Positions 30,131 through 40,419 of a DNA stretch of 64,000 bases are shown piece after piece. A program made the translations under genes and the position numbers. This DNA is from Actinobacillus vicugnae (GTDB lineage: Bacteria > Pseudomonadota > Gammaproteobacteria > Enterobacterales > Pasteurellaceae), in the NCBI RefSeq assembly GCF_901687125.1, contig NZ_CABFJY010000046.1, positions 62,001-126,000 of the forward strand. The letters run 5' to 3'. Positions within the stretch are counted from its first letter, which is position 1; each line of letters opens with the position of its first letter. A model generated the notes under the pieces. It had not been told where the DNA came from. It searched no databases and saw only the letters and a program-made list of their open reading frames with translations.

Positions 30131-31536
30131 TGACTTTACTGCGCATTGAAAATGTTGGCGTTCAAACCAGCACAGGTTTAACTTTAGTGGAGCCGATCAG
30201 CCTCAGTTTGGTACAAGGCAAAAATATTACCATTCTTGGCGAAACAGGCTCAGGCAAAAGCCTATTAATTCAAGCGATTATGGGCGCTTTACCTAATGGG
30301 CTTGTGACAAGCGGTCAAATTTTTGTAGAAAACTGCAAAATGGAAACGCATTCGCTTGAATCATTATGGGGTAAAACCTTAGTAATGTTGCCACAAGAGC
30401 CTCGCCGTTCGCTGGATCCAATTATGGCGATCGGAAAACAACTTTGGGAAAGTTTGTTCTTTGTTGCTAAAAAAACGAAACAAACCGCTAGAAATGAAGC
30501 AACACAAGCATTAGATCATTTAGGTTTAAACGCATGGCAAGCGGCTTATCCACACCAATTATCGGGTGGCATGGCACAACGAGCGTCTTTTGCGATCGCT
30601 ACTGCAGCAGGTGGTAAAATTTTACTCGCTGATGAACCCACAAAAGGGTTAGATCCACACAGCAAAGCGAATGTGATCAAACTGCTTAAACAAGCCTATC
30701 AAAACCAAGGTGGTTTACTAACTATTACTCATGATATTGAGGTTGCCGAACAGTTAGGCGGTGAAATTTTAGTCATGAAAAAGGGCAAATTGTTAGAGAA
30801 AGGTTTGGCAGAAGATTTACTAAAAAATCCACAGCATCCTTATACAAAAGCCTTGATTGCAGCCGATCCAAAACACTGGCCAGCGGTCAAAAGTGTGCAA
30901 AATTTTGCAAAAAATCAACCGCTTGTCTCCGTAAAAAATTTAGCCGTCGCACGAGGTAAACGCACACTTTTTAGCGGACTTTCATTTGAATTGCATCAAG
31001 GCGAAATTTTAGGGCTGGTTGGACACAGTGGAATAGGTAAAAGCACTTTAGCTGATCTGCTATGCGGTTTACTCAAACCTAAAGCGGGAGAAGTGATTTG
31101 GCACAGTCAGCAACATAAGAAACATCAAGTACTAAAACTTTACCAAGATCCACCAGAGGCTTTTGCGCCAACAGTGAGCTTGCAAACATTATTAGATGAC
31201 GTGATTAACAAGCACAAACTAGATCGTTCTCAAATTCCAAACTTATTGCAACAGCTTGCTCTTTCACCAGAAACTTTAGCGCGTAATGCTGAAAATGTAT
31301 CAGGAGGAGAATTGCAACGAGTGGCGATCTTACGTGCCTTATTGCTCGAACCCGTTTTGCTGTTTGCAGACGAAGTCACATCTCGATTAGATCCAATTAC
31401 CCAAAAAGAAACGATTGAGTTATTAATCAATCAATGCCGTGCCCGCCATTGCGCATTAGTGATTGTCAGTCATGACCCATATTTGATTGAGAAAAGTTGC
31501 GATAAAGTGATTGATTTAACCCAATTCGTGAAATAA
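30130..31536 (+). CDS. ABC importer double ATPase (DppD-DppF/NikD-NikE fusion type)
   Basis: One 468-residue chain holding both nucleotide-binding domains. Domain 1: Walker A GETGSGKS at 37-44, signature LSGGMAQR, Walker B ILLADEPT, TITHD switch. Domain 2: Walker A GHSGIGKS at 298-305, signature VSGGELQR, LLFADEVTSRLD. In domain 2 the usual glutamate-proline pair after the Walker B aspartate is E-V, still with the catalytic Glu. The start at 30130 overlaps the preceding stop and has GGGAG. Two-domain fusion occurs in YejF, DdpD-type and CntDF-like systems; here it does not define the ligand. Confidence 0.88.
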   Translation: MTLLRIENVGVQTSTGLTLVEPISLSLVQGKNITILGETGSGKSLLIQAIMGALPNGLVTSGQIFVENCKMETHSLESLWGKTLVMLPQEPRRSLDPIMAIGKQLWESLFFVAKKTKQTARNEATQALDHLGLNAWQAAYPHQLSGGMAQRASFAIATAAGGKILLADEPTKGLDPHSKANVIKLLKQAYQNQGGLLTITHDIEVAEQLGGEILVMKKGKLLEKGLAEDLLKNPQHPYTKALIAADPKHWPAVKSVQNFAKNQPLVSVKNLAVARGKRTLFSGLSFELHQGEILGLVGHSGIGKSTLADLLCGLLKPKAGEVIWHSQQHKKHQVLKLYQDPPEAFAPTVSLQTLLDDVINKHKLDRSQIPNLLQQLALSPETLARNAENVSGGELQRVAILRALLLEPVLLFADEVTSRLDPITQKETIELLINQCRARHCALVIVSHDPYLIEKSCDKVIDLTQFVK

Positions 31537-31680
31537 GCAGAAAAAGCTAGCTTCAGCAAAAGTTGCTGTTCTGATAAAACTTAAGCGGTCATTTTTAGAA
31601 GAGATTTTACATATGTAATGGATAAATTCACATAATTTATTTCTTACTTATTGCAAATACTCATTAAAATGACCGCTTGA

Positions 31681-33354
31681 TTACTCAACTAAATCTAACA
31701 TTTCTTGGGCATTCGCCAATACGGCATCAGTAATCTTACTTCCCCCTAACAATCTAGCTAACGCTTGCACTCGTTCTGTTTGCGTTAATAACGACATTTG
31801 CGTTTCAGTTTGGTTATTTTCTACATACTTCTGAACATTAAAATGATGATGGCCATAGCTCGCAACTTGCGGTAAATGCGTTACACAAAGTACTTGGCAT
31901 TTTTTGCCTAATTGGCGTAATAATTTTCCTACTGTTGTCGCAGTTGGTCCACTAATCCCTACATCTACTTCATCAAAAATAATAGTTGGTGTAGATAATT
32001 TATTTGCGGTTAGCACCTGCACAGCTAATGAAATACGAGATAACTCCCCGCCAGAGGCAATTTTTGCTAATGGCTGCGCTTGCTGCCCCAAATTACTACG
32101 CAAATTAAACTCAACAAAATCGGCACCATTATTTGATAGCTTCTTAGGATCATGTTGCACTTCAATAAAAAATTCACCATTTTCCATTGAAAGATGTTTA
32201 ATCTGAGCTGTTACTTGTTCTGCGAGTTTATTTGCCGCTTCAAGGCGTTTTTGATAAATCTTTTCAGCAAGCTGAACAGATAGCTGATAAGCGGCTTGTT
32301 CATCTGACATTAATTGATCTTCGTTATCTGCAAAATCGACTAATTTTTGTAGCTCTTGCTGTAAGAACGAGTGATGTTGCCATAACTTTTCAGGTAAAAC
32401 ATGATGTTTACGCGCTAGTTGAATCGTCTTACTGATTCGTTCATCTAATTCATTTAGTAGATCTGGATCTTGTTCGATTTTACTGACTAAATCACTTACT
32501 TCAGAACTCGCTTCTTGAACCTGAATCAATGATTCATTCAACATATTTAATGCCGATTGATAGCGTGTATCTACTTCAACTAAATCTTCTAAATGACGAA
32601 TCGCCTTATACAGCATTGAATCCACATTTAATTCATTCTCGCTCAACAAATCACTTACTTCCTGAGAAAGTACCGTAAGCGCTTCTGAATTTGATAAGCG
32701 ACTATGCGTTTCTTCCATCTCCTCAAATTCACCTCGCTTAATCGCAAATTCATCTAGCTCATCTACTTGATATTGCAATAGCTGTCTACGAGCTTCATTT
32801 TCTTGGCATTGCTGACGGAAATTCTTCACTTGTTGATGCAATTTTCTCCAGCTGTGATATTGGCAACTCATTTCATGTAACAGTTGCTGAATACCCGCGT
32901 AATTATCCAATACTTCTAATTGATATTCACTTTTTAGTAATAACTGTGGCGCATGCTGACCATTTAAATGAATAAGGTATTGCCCCAATTCTCGTAATTG
33001 AGAAATGGGCAGGGGGCGATTATTAACAAAAGCTTTAGAGCGACCTTCCTGATTAATCATTCGGCGTAAAATACATTCTTGAGGATTATCTTCATCTAAT
33101 AACTCATGCTGCTGCAACCACAAATAAGCAGGGCTTGTCGGCTGCATCGTAAAAGTAGCAGTAATATCTGCTTTATCTGCACCATTGCGAATCATACTGC
33201 TTTCGGAACGATAACCTAAGCAAAGGCTTAACGCATCAATGGCAATTGATTTACCAGCTCCCGTTTCACCTGTGATGACGGACATTCCTTCATTCAGATC
33301 TAGCATTAAATGACGGACAATCGCAAAATTATTAACGGTTAATTGAGTTAGCAT
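31681..33354 (-). CDS. recN: DNA repair protein RecN
   Basis: RecN is an SMC-like ATPase that holds broken DNA ends together during recombination repair. The Walker A motif GETGAGKS near 29-36 lies in a head domain; a long antiparallel coiled coil (about 150-370) with few prolines separates it from the C-terminal head containing LASGGELSRISLA (signature) and TIIFDEVDVGISG (Walker B). 557 residues is the family length. AGGTG precedes the ATG. A LexA box upstream shows SOS control. Confidence 0.96.
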   Translation of the reverse strand: MLTQLTVNNFAIVRHLMLDLNEGMSVITGETGAGKSIAIDALSLCLGYRSESSMIRNGADKADITATFTMQPTSPAYLWLQQHELLDEDNPQECILRRMINQEGRSKAFVNNRPLPISQLRELGQYLIHLNGQHAPQLLLKSEYQLEVLDNYAGIQQLLHEMSCQYHSWRKLHQQVKNFRQQCQENEARRQLLQYQVDELDEFAIKRGEFEEMEETHSRLSNSEALTVLSQEVSDLLSENELNVDSMLYKAIRHLEDLVEVDTRYQSALNMLNESLIQVQEASSEVSDLVSKIEQDPDLLNELDERISKTIQLARKHHVLPEKLWQHHSFLQQELQKLVDFADNEDQLMSDEQAAYQLSVQLAEKIYQKRLEAANKLAEQVTAQIKHLSMENGEFFIEVQHDPKKLSNNGADFVEFNLRSNLGQQAQPLAKIASGGELSRISLAVQVLTANKLSTPTIIFDEVDVGISGPTATTVGKLLRQLGKKCQVLCVTHLPQVASYGHHHFNVQKYVENNQTETQMSLLTQTERVQALARLLGGSKITDAVLANAQEMLDLVE

Positions 33355-33398
33355 AAAAACACCTGTAAAAATATCACCTGTATAGATATATACTACAA

Positions 33399-33414
33399 CT
33401 GTTTTTTTACACAG
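33399..33414 (-). promoter_or_regulatory. LexA box of recN
   Basis: CTGTTTTTTTACACAG fits CTGT-N8-ACAG exactly on both strands, 45 bases upstream of the recN start. A weaker half-matching copy, CTGTATAGATATATAC, lies at 33378-33393. Tandem LexA sites are known at recN in E. coli. Confidence 0.8.
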
Positions 33415-33460
33415 TAAAGTGCTTTATAATTTTTTTGCAAAATTAGACCGCTTACCATAA

Positions 33461-33498
33461 AAAAATCCTCGCTGATTTTCATCAACGAGGATTTTTAA
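33461..33498 (-). terminator. Terminator at the end of the dcw cluster
   Basis: AAAAATCCTCG-CTGATTTTCAT-CAACGAGGATTTTT, a strong stem with T-run after lpxC. It closes the minus-strand division/cell-wall cluster. Confidence 0.88.
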
Positions 33499-33510
33499 AA
33501 TTAAAACATA

Positions 33511-34431
33511 TTAAATAAATACTTGTTCACCAATACGGTAACCTTGTGGAGCTTGTTCTTTATCCTCAAAGGTCACAAATTCCCAAGCATTTTCATTCGC
33601 AAGTATTGCACGCAATAATTTATTATTTAAACCATGACCTGATTTATACGCACTGAAATCGCCAAGAATATTATAGCCACACATAAATAAGTCACCGATT
33701 GAATCTAACATTTTATGTTTAACTAATTCATCTTTATAGCGTAAGCCTTCTTCATTTAGAATACGATATTCATCTAATACAATCGCATTATCAAGGCTTC
33801 CACCTAGTGCTAAACCAATTGATTGAAGATATTCAACATCTTTCATAAAAGTAAAGGTTCTTGCACGGCTAATCTTGTGAATAAAGCTCTCAGCAGATAA
33901 TTCCATTTTGAAATTGCGTACATCTTTACTAATTGTTGGATGGTTAAAATCAATTGTGAAATCTAATTTTAAACCTTTGTCGTAAGGTTTAATTTCTGCC
34001 CATTTATCGCCCTCCTCTACTCGTACAGTTTCTTTAATACGAATAAATTTTTTCGGCGCATCTTGTTCTTCAATGCCTGCATCTAACAATAAATAGATGA
34101 ATGGGCTAGCACTACCATCCATAATTGGAATTTCAGGTGCATCCACTTCAACAATTAGGTTATCTAAACCTAATGAAGCCATTGCTGCATTTAAATGCTC
34201 AACAGTTGAGATACGTACCCCATCATCATTAATCATACAAGTACAAAGTTGCGTGTCACGAATAGATTCAGCACTTGCAGGAAAATAGACCGCTGGCTCT
34301 AAATCTGTACGTGCATAAATAATACCCGTATTTGCTGGAGCAGGACGTAACGTTAAAGTTACTTTTTTACCGCTGTGCAAGCCAATACCCGTCACTTTGG
34401 TTGCTTGTTTTAGCGTTCTTTGTTTAATCAT
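33511..34431 (-). CDS. lpxC: UDP-3-O-acyl-N-acetylglucosamine deacetylase
   Basis: LpxC catalyses the committed step of lipid A synthesis. The zinc ligands H79 (STVEHLNAA), H239 and D243 ([13 protein letters not shown]) and the catalytic H266 (KSGHGLNN) are in place, as is the MDGSASPF loop. 306 residues is normal. It is the last gene of the dcw cluster, 33 bases after ftsZ, the usual position in Gammaproteobacteria, and precedes the cluster terminator. Confidence 0.97.
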   Translation of the reverse strand: MIKQRTLKQATKVTGIGLHSGKKVTLTLRPAPANTGIIYARTDLEPAVYFPASAESIRDTQLCTCMINDDGVRISTVEHLNAAMASLGLDNLIVEVDAPEIPIMDGSASPFIYLLLDAGIEEQDAPKKFIRIKETVRVEEGDKWAEIKPYDKGLKLDFTIDFNHPTISKDVRNFKMELSAESFIHKISRARTFTFMKDVEYLQSIGLALGGSLDNAIVLDEYRILNEEGLRYKDELVKHKMLDSIGDLFMCGYNILGDFSAYKSGHGLNNKLLRAILANENAWEFVTFEDKEQAPQGYRIGEQVFI

Positions 34432-34464
34432 TATTCTCTCCTTATTCCCTACATTGGGCGGTCA

Positions 34465-35679
34465 TTACTGACCATTTCTCATAAACCCAGGAATTGAGTT
34501 TGGAGACCAAACTTGAGAAGAATCTACCTGTTGTGGTTTTGGTGCAGCCTGCTGTGGCTGGCTAAATTGTGTTGGTTGTTGCGCATAACCTTGCTGAGGT
34601 TGAGCAAATGCTGGTTGAGCAGGTTGTGCCTGTGGCTGATATGCTGTTTGCACTTGTTGCTGAACCTGTGGTTGCAACACTGGCGTTCTCGGTAAAGTTA
34701 ATTCTTCTGCTTGACCAATACCTGTTGCAACTAAAGTTACACGAATTTTACCTTCCATATCTGGATTTACTGAAGTACCAAACACGATAGTTGCATCTTG
34801 TGCCGCAAAACTATGGATATAATCCATAATTACATCAACTTCATTTAATTCAATATCTAAACCAGACGCAATACTTACTAAAATACCTTTAGCACCTGAC
34901 AAATCAACATCTTCTAATAACGGGCTTGCTACTGCATCATGTGCTGCTTTTTCTGCACGATCTTCACCTTCAGCAATACCTGTACCCATCATCGCACGCC
35001 CCATTTCAGACATTACTGTTTTCACGTCTGCAAAGTCCACGTTGATTAAACCAGGAGAAGTAATCATATCTGTGATCCCTAAAACAGCATTACGTAAAAT
35101 GTCGTTTGCTGCTTTAAAAGCATCCATCATTTTTGTATTTTTTGGTAATACTTTTAATAATTTATCGTTAGGGATGATAATTAATGAGTCCACGTGCTTA
35201 GATAACTCTTGGATGCCTTGCTCCGCATAACTCATACGTTTGTTACCTTCAAAACGGAACGGCTTAGTTACGATAGCAACAGTTAATGAACCTTGTGATT
35301 TTGCAATATCTGCAATAACAGGTGCAGCACCAGTACCAGTACCGCCTCCCATACCAGCAGAGATAAATACCATATCTGCACCAGCAATCATATTAGACAA
35401 TGCTTCACGGTCTTCTTCGGCTGCTTGGCGACCTACATTCGGGTTTGCACCAGCGCCTAAACCTTTAGTGATATTAGCACCAATTTGAATGGTTTGACGT
35501 ACAGAGCTTGTACGTAATACTTGTGCATCAGTATTTACTGAGAAAAACTCAACACCGCCAACCCCTTCACTATTTAGGTTGCCATCAACCATATGGTTTA
35601 GCGCATTACCGCCACCGCCGCCAACGCCAACAACCTTGATTACCGCATCTTGCGTTGTTTCATAAATAGGTTCAAACAT
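34465..35679 (-). CDS. ftsZ: Cell division GTPase FtsZ
   Basis: FtsZ polymerises into the Z-ring. The tubulin signature GGGTGTG is at 111-117, the N-terminal GGGGGNALNHM loop at 20-30, and the T7 loop NVDFADVKTVMSEMG carries the catalytic aspartates. The C-terminal linker (about 318-385) is extremely rich in Gln, Pro and Ala, and the conserved tail reads VWSPNSIPGFMRNGQ, a divergent version of the DxPxFLR peptide that binds FtsA and ZipA. 404 residues. It lies 39 bases after ftsA. Confidence 0.97.
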   Translation of the reverse strand: MFEPIYETTQDAVIKVVGVGGGGGNALNHMVDGNLNSEGVGGVEFFSVNTDAQVLRTSSVRQTIQIGANITKGLGAGANPNVGRQAAEEDREALSNMIAGADMVFISAGMGGGTGTGAAPVIADIAKSQGSLTVAIVTKPFRFEGNKRMSYAEQGIQELSKHVDSLIIIPNDKLLKVLPKNTKMMDAFKAANDILRNAVLGITDMITSPGLINVDFADVKTVMSEMGRAMMGTGIAEGEDRAEKAAHDAVASPLLEDVDLSGAKGILVSIASGLDIELNEVDVIMDYIHSFAAQDATIVFGTSVNPDMEGKIRVTLVATGIGQAEELTLPRTPVLQPQVQQQVQTAYQPQAQPAQPAFAQPQQGYAQQPTQFSQPQQAAPKPQQVDSSQVWSPNSIPGFMRNGQ

Positions 35680-35718
35680 TTTTTATCTCCCTACGTGCCA
35701 ATTTTCTGATCAGCACTA

Positions 35719-36996
35719 TTAAAAACTCGATTTTGCCCAATTAACAGCTTTCTTCACGCCTCTGCCTAAAACATCAAGCAGCGTATCTACTTTCTCGCCA
35801 ATTTCACCACCGCTACTCTTTTCGTCAGAATTGTAATGGCTATACTGTAAAAGACCGAGTACTGTTGCATATTGTGGTTTATTTACATAGTCCGTTAATC
35901 CTGTAATATTCAACGGATATCCAACTCTTACTTGAGAGCCAAAGATATTTCTTGCACATTCTACAATATCTTCGATTTGTGAACCACCACCAGTAAGCAC
36001 AAAACCTGCAATTAATTCCTGTTTTATGCCTTTCTGGAACAATTCATTGCGTAATTGGGTTAATTCATTCTCTACAACCTTTAATAAATCACTATAACAT
36101 TGTGAAGTTACCGTCGCAACTTGCGCTTTGGTAAAGGTTCTAGGCATTCGGCCGCCAAGTCCAGCTACCTCAATTTTTTTCTCTGCATTATGTGCTGGAG
36201 GATTAATCGCACTACCATAATTCATCTTAATGCTTTCAGCCTCACTGCGCGAAGTAGTGAAAACATGTGCAATATAGTCAGTCACATTATTACCAGCGAA
36301 TGGAATCACTTTACTAAAACGCAAGGCACCATCGGTATAAACTAATACATCCATTGTGCCACCACCGATATCAATGAGGCAAACGCCTAACTCTTTTTCA
36401 TCTTCGGTTAGCACTGAATAACTTGAGGCAAGTCCAGAAAAAACGACCTTATCTACTTTTAATTTTGCGCGCTCTACCGCATTTTTTAAGTTACGCAACC
36501 AGTCTTGGTGGCAAGCAATAAGATGAGCTTGTGCCTGTAAACGCATACCAGATAAACCAACTGGGTTTTTGGTCGCTGGCAGGCGATCAACTTTATATTC
36601 TTGTGGAATAATATGTAACGTTTCTAAACCATCAGGCAATTTAATTGAGCGAGCAATATGAATCGCGGAATCAATATCTTCATTTGTTACCGTACCTGCA
36701 AGTGGCACAGTGCCACTTTCATTTAAAGCAGTGATATGTTGTCCAGAAATAGCAAGCGTTACACCAATAATTTGACAGTCTGATACCGACTCTGCTTGTT
36801 CAATCGCACGTTGGATCGAATTGACTGCGGCATCTAAATCAATCACTCCGCCTCGGTCAACACCTTTAGCTGGGCAAACACCCGAGCCAATTACATTTAT
36901 CACGCCATCTGGCAAAACTTCACCCACTACGGCGACAACTTTTGACGTGCCGATATCTAAACCGACAATTATTTTGGATTCTGCTATTTTTGTCAT
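35719..36996 (-). CDS. ftsA: Cell division actin-like protein FtsA
   Basis: FtsA tethers FtsZ to the membrane. Actin-fold phosphate loops are visible as [10 protein letters not shown] (near 11-20), [14 protein letters not shown] and [12 protein letters not shown]. The C-terminus ends in an amphipathic helix ([15 protein letters not shown]), the membrane-targeting sequence. An ATG at 36996 and a GTG two codons upstream (37002) are both possible; neither has a strong ribosome site. 425 residues from the ATG. It follows ftsQ by 31 bases. Confidence 0.95.
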   Translation of the reverse strand: MTKIAESKIIVGLDIGTSKVVAVVGEVLPDGVINVIGSGVCPAKGVDRGGVIDLDAAVNSIQRAIEQAESVSDCQIIGVTLAISGQHITALNESGTVPLAGTVTNEDIDSAIHIARSIKLPDGLETLHIIPQEYKVDRLPATKNPVGLSGMRLQAQAHLIACHQDWLRNLKNAVERAKLKVDKVVFSGLASSYSVLTEDEKELGVCLIDIGGGTMDVLVYTDGALRFSKVIPFAGNNVTDYIAHVFTTSRSEAESIKMNYGSAINPPAHNAEKKIEVAGLGGRMPRTFTKAQVATVTSQCYSDLLKVVENELTQLRNELFQKGIKQELIAGFVLTGGGSQIEDIVECARNIFGSQVRVGYPLNITGLTDYVNKPQYATVLGLLQYSHYNSDEKSSGGEIGEKVDTLLDVLGRGVKKAVNWAKSSF

Positions 36997-37027
36997 ATTC
37001 ACTATACTATATTATGCTTGCCAAGAA

Positions 37028-37822
37028 TTATTGATGTACAGAACTAAAACCGACAGCTGCACCATGTTCATAGCGCAGATCCACATAAGCAAGTCGTTGT
37101 CCTTCTGGAACATTAATTTCTGGAAAAATTGTTACAAAGCGGTCAATTTTGGGCGTCCATTCTCCTCGACCAAGGCGCAGTTCTACATGATTAGACAACG
37201 TGATCTTCCAAGATCCTCTATTATCCACTGCAACAGACTGAAGCTCTAAATTTCGAGCTTTTAAATCTGCTTTAATTTTACTCCACGCATCTAGAACCAC
37301 TTTTCCTTCCGAATCAGGACCATATAGTACAGGAAGCCCTGTTTTATCCATTCGATCGGCTGGTAAACTAAATACCACACCATGGTCAGAAAGAAACTGA
37401 GTGTCATTCCAAATAGCAACTGGATTATGCTCAATCAAAGTAATGCTTAAACGATCTGGGTAAAGCTTTCTCACTACCACATCTCGTACCCAAGATATAC
37501 CAAGTAATTTTTCTTTTACTTGCTGGATATCTTGACCGAAATATCCTTTTAGAACAGGCTTTTGCGATAAAGTTTCCCGAACATCAGCATTTGTCGTAAA
37601 TCGAGTTTTATGGGTTAGCGCATAGGCACGAATCGGAGTCTTATCCAAACTCTCTAACCACGGTTGCCAATTACTATAAATAATAAACGCGAAGATTACG
37701 CATAATAACACAATCAACGGTTTAATTAATACTAACCTATTAAAGGGATTTGCTGTAGATTTTGCTTTTAGCGGCTTAAAACGCACCGAAGGTGCCGTTT
37801 TTTTGCGTAAAACAGAAACCAT
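37028..37822 (-). CDS. ftsQ: Cell division protein FtsQ
   Basis: FtsQ is the bitopic scaffold of the FtsQLB complex. A basic cytoplasmic tail (1-48) precedes one membrane helix (PLIVLLCVIFAFIIYSNW, about 50-67); the periplasmic part contains the POTRA domain (RAYALTHKTRFTTNADVRETL) and the FtsQ domain (GISWVRDVVVRKLYPDRLSITLIEHNPVA). Length 264 residues. Its start and the ddl stop share one base (TAATG). Confidence 0.93.
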   Translation of the reverse strand: MVSVLRKKTAPSVRFKPLKAKSTANPFNRLVLIKPLIVLLCVIFAFIIYSNWQPWLESLDKTPIRAYALTHKTRFTTNADVRETLSQKPVLKGYFGQDIQQVKEKLLGISWVRDVVVRKLYPDRLSITLIEHNPVAIWNDTQFLSDHGVVFSLPADRMDKTGLPVLYGPDSEGKVVLDAWSKIKADLKARNLELQSVAVDNRGSWKITLSNHVELRLGRGEWTPKIDRFVTIFPEINVPEGQRLAYVDLRYEHGAAVGFSSVHQ

Positions 37823-38733
37823 TAGGCGCTTAACTCCAATACACGTTCAACTAATTTCTCAAACGAAATACCCACTGTTGCCGCTGATTTAGGGAAAATA
37901 CTGTGGCTTGTCATGCCTGGGCAAGTATTCACTTCAACTAAATTAAAGCGACCGTTTGCATCTTCCATGATATCAATACGACTCCAGCCACGGCAACCAA
38001 CAACATCGTAAGCAGCTTTAACTAATTCTGCCACTTCTGCTTGGCGCTCATCATTTAAGGCAGGTACAATATATTGCGTATTATCTGATACGTATTTAGC
38101 GTGGTAGTCGTAGAATTCACCATCTGGAATCACTTGCACTGCAGGTAATACTTCGCCGCCTAATACTGGCACTGAATATTCTTTACCCGCAAGAAATGCT
38201 TCTACTAATACAATAGAATCAAACTTTAATGCTTCTTCTACTGCTGGTAATAATTGTTCCACAGATTTAACTTTGGTTACCCCCACACTTGAACCTTCGC
38301 TCGAAGGTTTAACAAACACAGGTAAACCTAATTTTGCAATAATTTGCTCAGTATCAACCGCTTCCCCACGGCGTACTACAACCATTTCAGCGGTTGGAAG
38401 CCCAACGGCTTGCCACATTAATTTAGTGCGAAATTTATCTAAAGTTACCGCTGAAGCCATTACACCACAACCAGTATAAGGAATCCCCATTTGTTCTAAA
38501 GCACCTTGTAATACGCCATTTTCACCAATTCCACCGTGTAAAATATTAAACACACGCTGAATGCCTTTTTCTTTTAATTTTTCAATTGGGAAATCTTTAG
38601 TGTCAATGCCTTCGACATTATAACCAAGTGATTTTAATGCTTCTGTTACTGCAGCACCTGAATTTAGCGAAACTTCACGTTCTTGTGAAACGCCACCAAA
38701 TAACACCGCAATTTTTTCGTTTTTAATACTCAT
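37822..38733 (-). CDS. ddl: D-alanine--D-alanine ligase
   Basis: Ddl makes the D-Ala-D-Ala dipeptide added by MurF. It has an ATP-grasp fold: [15 protein letters not shown] at the N-terminus, [10 protein letters not shown] as the omega/phosphate loop, and [31 protein letters not shown] with the metal ligands at the C-terminus. The start at 38733 ([14 protein letters not shown]) has GGAAAAC; an ATG four codons upstream lies on the ribosome site itself. 303 residues, DdlB-like. It is separated from murC by 157 bases with two hairpins. Confidence 0.95.
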   Translation of the reverse strand: MSIKNEKIAVLFGGVSQEREVSLNSGAAVTEALKSLGYNVEGIDTKDFPIEKLKEKGIQRVFNILHGGIGENGVLQGALEQMGIPYTGCGVMASAVTLDKFRTKLMWQAVGLPTAEMVVVRRGEAVDTEQIIAKLGLPVFVKPSSEGSSVGVTKVKSVEQLLPAVEEALKFDSIVLVEAFLAGKEYSVPVLGGEVLPAVQVIPDGEFYDYHAKYVSDNTQYIVPALNDERQAEVAELVKAAYDVVGCRGWSRIDIMEDANGRFNLVEVNTCPGMTSHSIFPKSAATVGISFEKLVERVLELSA

Positions 38734-38800
38734 TTTGTTTTCCATTATTCATTTATTGGTAGGATAAGCTAGCTCATCATTTAAATTATCATCTCTTTTA

Positions 38801-38821
38801 GTAGGCTAAAGCCCATCCTAC
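38801..38821. repeat. Small palindromic repeat between murC and ddl
   Basis: GTAGGCTAAAGCCCATCCTAC; outer arms GTAGG/CCTAC and inner arms GGCT/AGCC pair. It resembles short dispersed palindromes with GGGCTT...CCC cores, such as the hairpin at 44189. Confidence 0.55.
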
Positions 38822-38842
38822 GACTAATTAACAAATTTATTT

Positions 38843-38886
38843 ACAAGCGGTCAAACTTGTAAAAAATTCTGCAAATTTGACCGCTT
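38843..38886 (-). terminator. Paired uptake words after murC
   Basis: ACAAGCGGTCAAACTTG ... CAAATTTGACCGCTT, an inverted pair directly after the murC stop, inside the dcw cluster. Confidence 0.6.
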
Positions 38887-38890
38887 ATTA

Positions 38891-40318
38891 TTACGCTTTC
38901 CAGCTTTCTGCTAAACCACGGGAAATGCGACTTACACTGCCCGCACCTTGTGCAAGAATTAAATCGCCGTCTTGAATAATTTGATCTAACACTTCGCCAA
39001 GCTGTTCAGTATCTGATACTAAAATTGGATCAACTTTACCTAAATTACGAATAGAACGCGCTAAAGCTTTACTGTCAGCCCCGACAATCGGCACTTCGCC
39101 CGCGGCATAAACATCTAATAAAATTAAAGCATCAACCTTAGAAAGCACTTGTACGAAATCATCAAATAAATCACGAGTACGTGAATAACGGTGTGGTTGG
39201 AATACCATTACTACACGTTTATTTTCCCAGCCTGAACGCGCTGCTTTAATAGTTACATCCACTTCCGTTGGATGATGACCATAATCATCAACCAACATTA
39301 CTTTACCATTTGGACGAATAAACGAACCTAATTGGTCAAAGCGACGACCAGCACCTTGGAAATCAGCAAGCGCGGCTAAAATTGCTTCATTAGCAATATT
39401 TTCTTCTTTTGCTACCGCAAGCGCTGCTGTTGCATTTAACGCATTATGTCTACCAGGTACGTTAAGTAGCACATCAATACGCTCACCATTTGGGCATACC
39501 ACGGTGTAATGACCCTGGAAGCCTGTTTGTTGATAATCTTCAATACGGTAATCCGCTTTTTCGCTAAAGCCATAGGTGATCACTTGGCGGCCAACCTGTG
39601 GCGCAATTTCCATTACCGTTTCATCATCAGCGCACATTACTGCCAAACCGTAGAATGGTAAATTACGTAAGAATTTCACATAAGTCGCTTTCATTTGCTC
39701 AAAGTCACCACCGTAAGTATCCATATGATCAGGTTCAATATTGGTTACCACCGAAACCATTGGCTGCAAATGTAAGAATGAAGCATCACTTTCATCCGCT
39801 TCTGCAATTAAATAGCGACTTGCACCTAAATGCGCATTTTTACCTGCTGATTTAACTAAACCACCATTTACGAAAGTTGGATCCAATTTCGCCTCAGTGT
39901 AAATCATTGAAATCATTGCAGTTGTGGTGGTTTTACCGTGCGTTCCAGCCACCGCAATACCATGACGGAATCGCATAATTTCTGCCAACATTTGCGCACG
40001 TTGAATCACAGGAATGCGCGCTTCTTTTGCTGCTTGTACTTCTGGATTACTATCATCAATCGCACTGGAAGCAACAACTACGCTTGCTCCAGCAATATTT
40101 TCCGCCTGATGCCCAATAAAGATATTTGCCCCTGCATCCGCTAGACGTTTAGTCACTGCGCCTTCTGCAATATCAGAACCTGAAATTTGGTAACCTTCGT
40201 TTAATAAGACCTCCGCAATACCGCTCATCCCAGCGCCACCAATACCGATAAAATGAATTTGATTCACTCGGCGCATTTCAGGTACTAACTTTTTAACTTT
40301 ATCTTGGAAATTTTTCAT
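38891..40318 (-). CDS. murC: UDP-N-acetylmuramate--L-alanine ligase
   Basis: MurC adds L-Ala to UDP-MurNAc, the first peptide step. Rossmann-like N-terminal domain with [18 protein letters not shown] (about 21-38), the central ATP loop [11 protein letters not shown], and the C-terminal domain with FQPHRYSRT. The start at 40318 ([18 protein letters not shown]) matches the family; the open frame begins ten codons earlier at a GTG. 475 residues. It lies 102 bases downstream of murG. Confidence 0.96.
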   Translation of the reverse strand: MKNFQDKVKKLVPEMRRVNQIHFIGIGGAGMSGIAEVLLNEGYQISGSDIAEGAVTKRLADAGANIFIGHQAENIAGASVVVASSAIDDSNPEVQAAKEARIPVIQRAQMLAEIMRFRHGIAVAGTHGKTTTTAMISMIYTEAKLDPTFVNGGLVKSAGKNAHLGASRYLIAEADESDASFLHLQPMVSVVTNIEPDHMDTYGGDFEQMKATYVKFLRNLPFYGLAVMCADDETVMEIAPQVGRQVITYGFSEKADYRIEDYQQTGFQGHYTVVCPNGERIDVLLNVPGRHNALNATAALAVAKEENIANEAILAALADFQGAGRRFDQLGSFIRPNGKVMLVDDYGHHPTEVDVTIKAARSGWENKRVVMVFQPHRYSRTRDLFDDFVQVLSKVDALILLDVYAAGEVPIVGADSKALARSIRNLGKVDPILVSDTEQLGEVLDQIIQDGDLILAQGAGSVSRISRGLAESWKA

Positions 40319-40419
40319 TTTGTGTTGCCATTTTAGTAAGAACACCACATTTGGCGTCCATTTGCAAATTAATAATAAAATCTGACCGCTTGTAAAAGTA
40401 GGAACTAAACAGAGCGTAC

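Noticed and set aside
31560-31680. Inverted uptake words between the importer and recN as a compact terminator
   Set aside because: The two words at about 31583 and 31670 are some 80 bases apart, too far for a simple hairpin, so termination there is uncertain.
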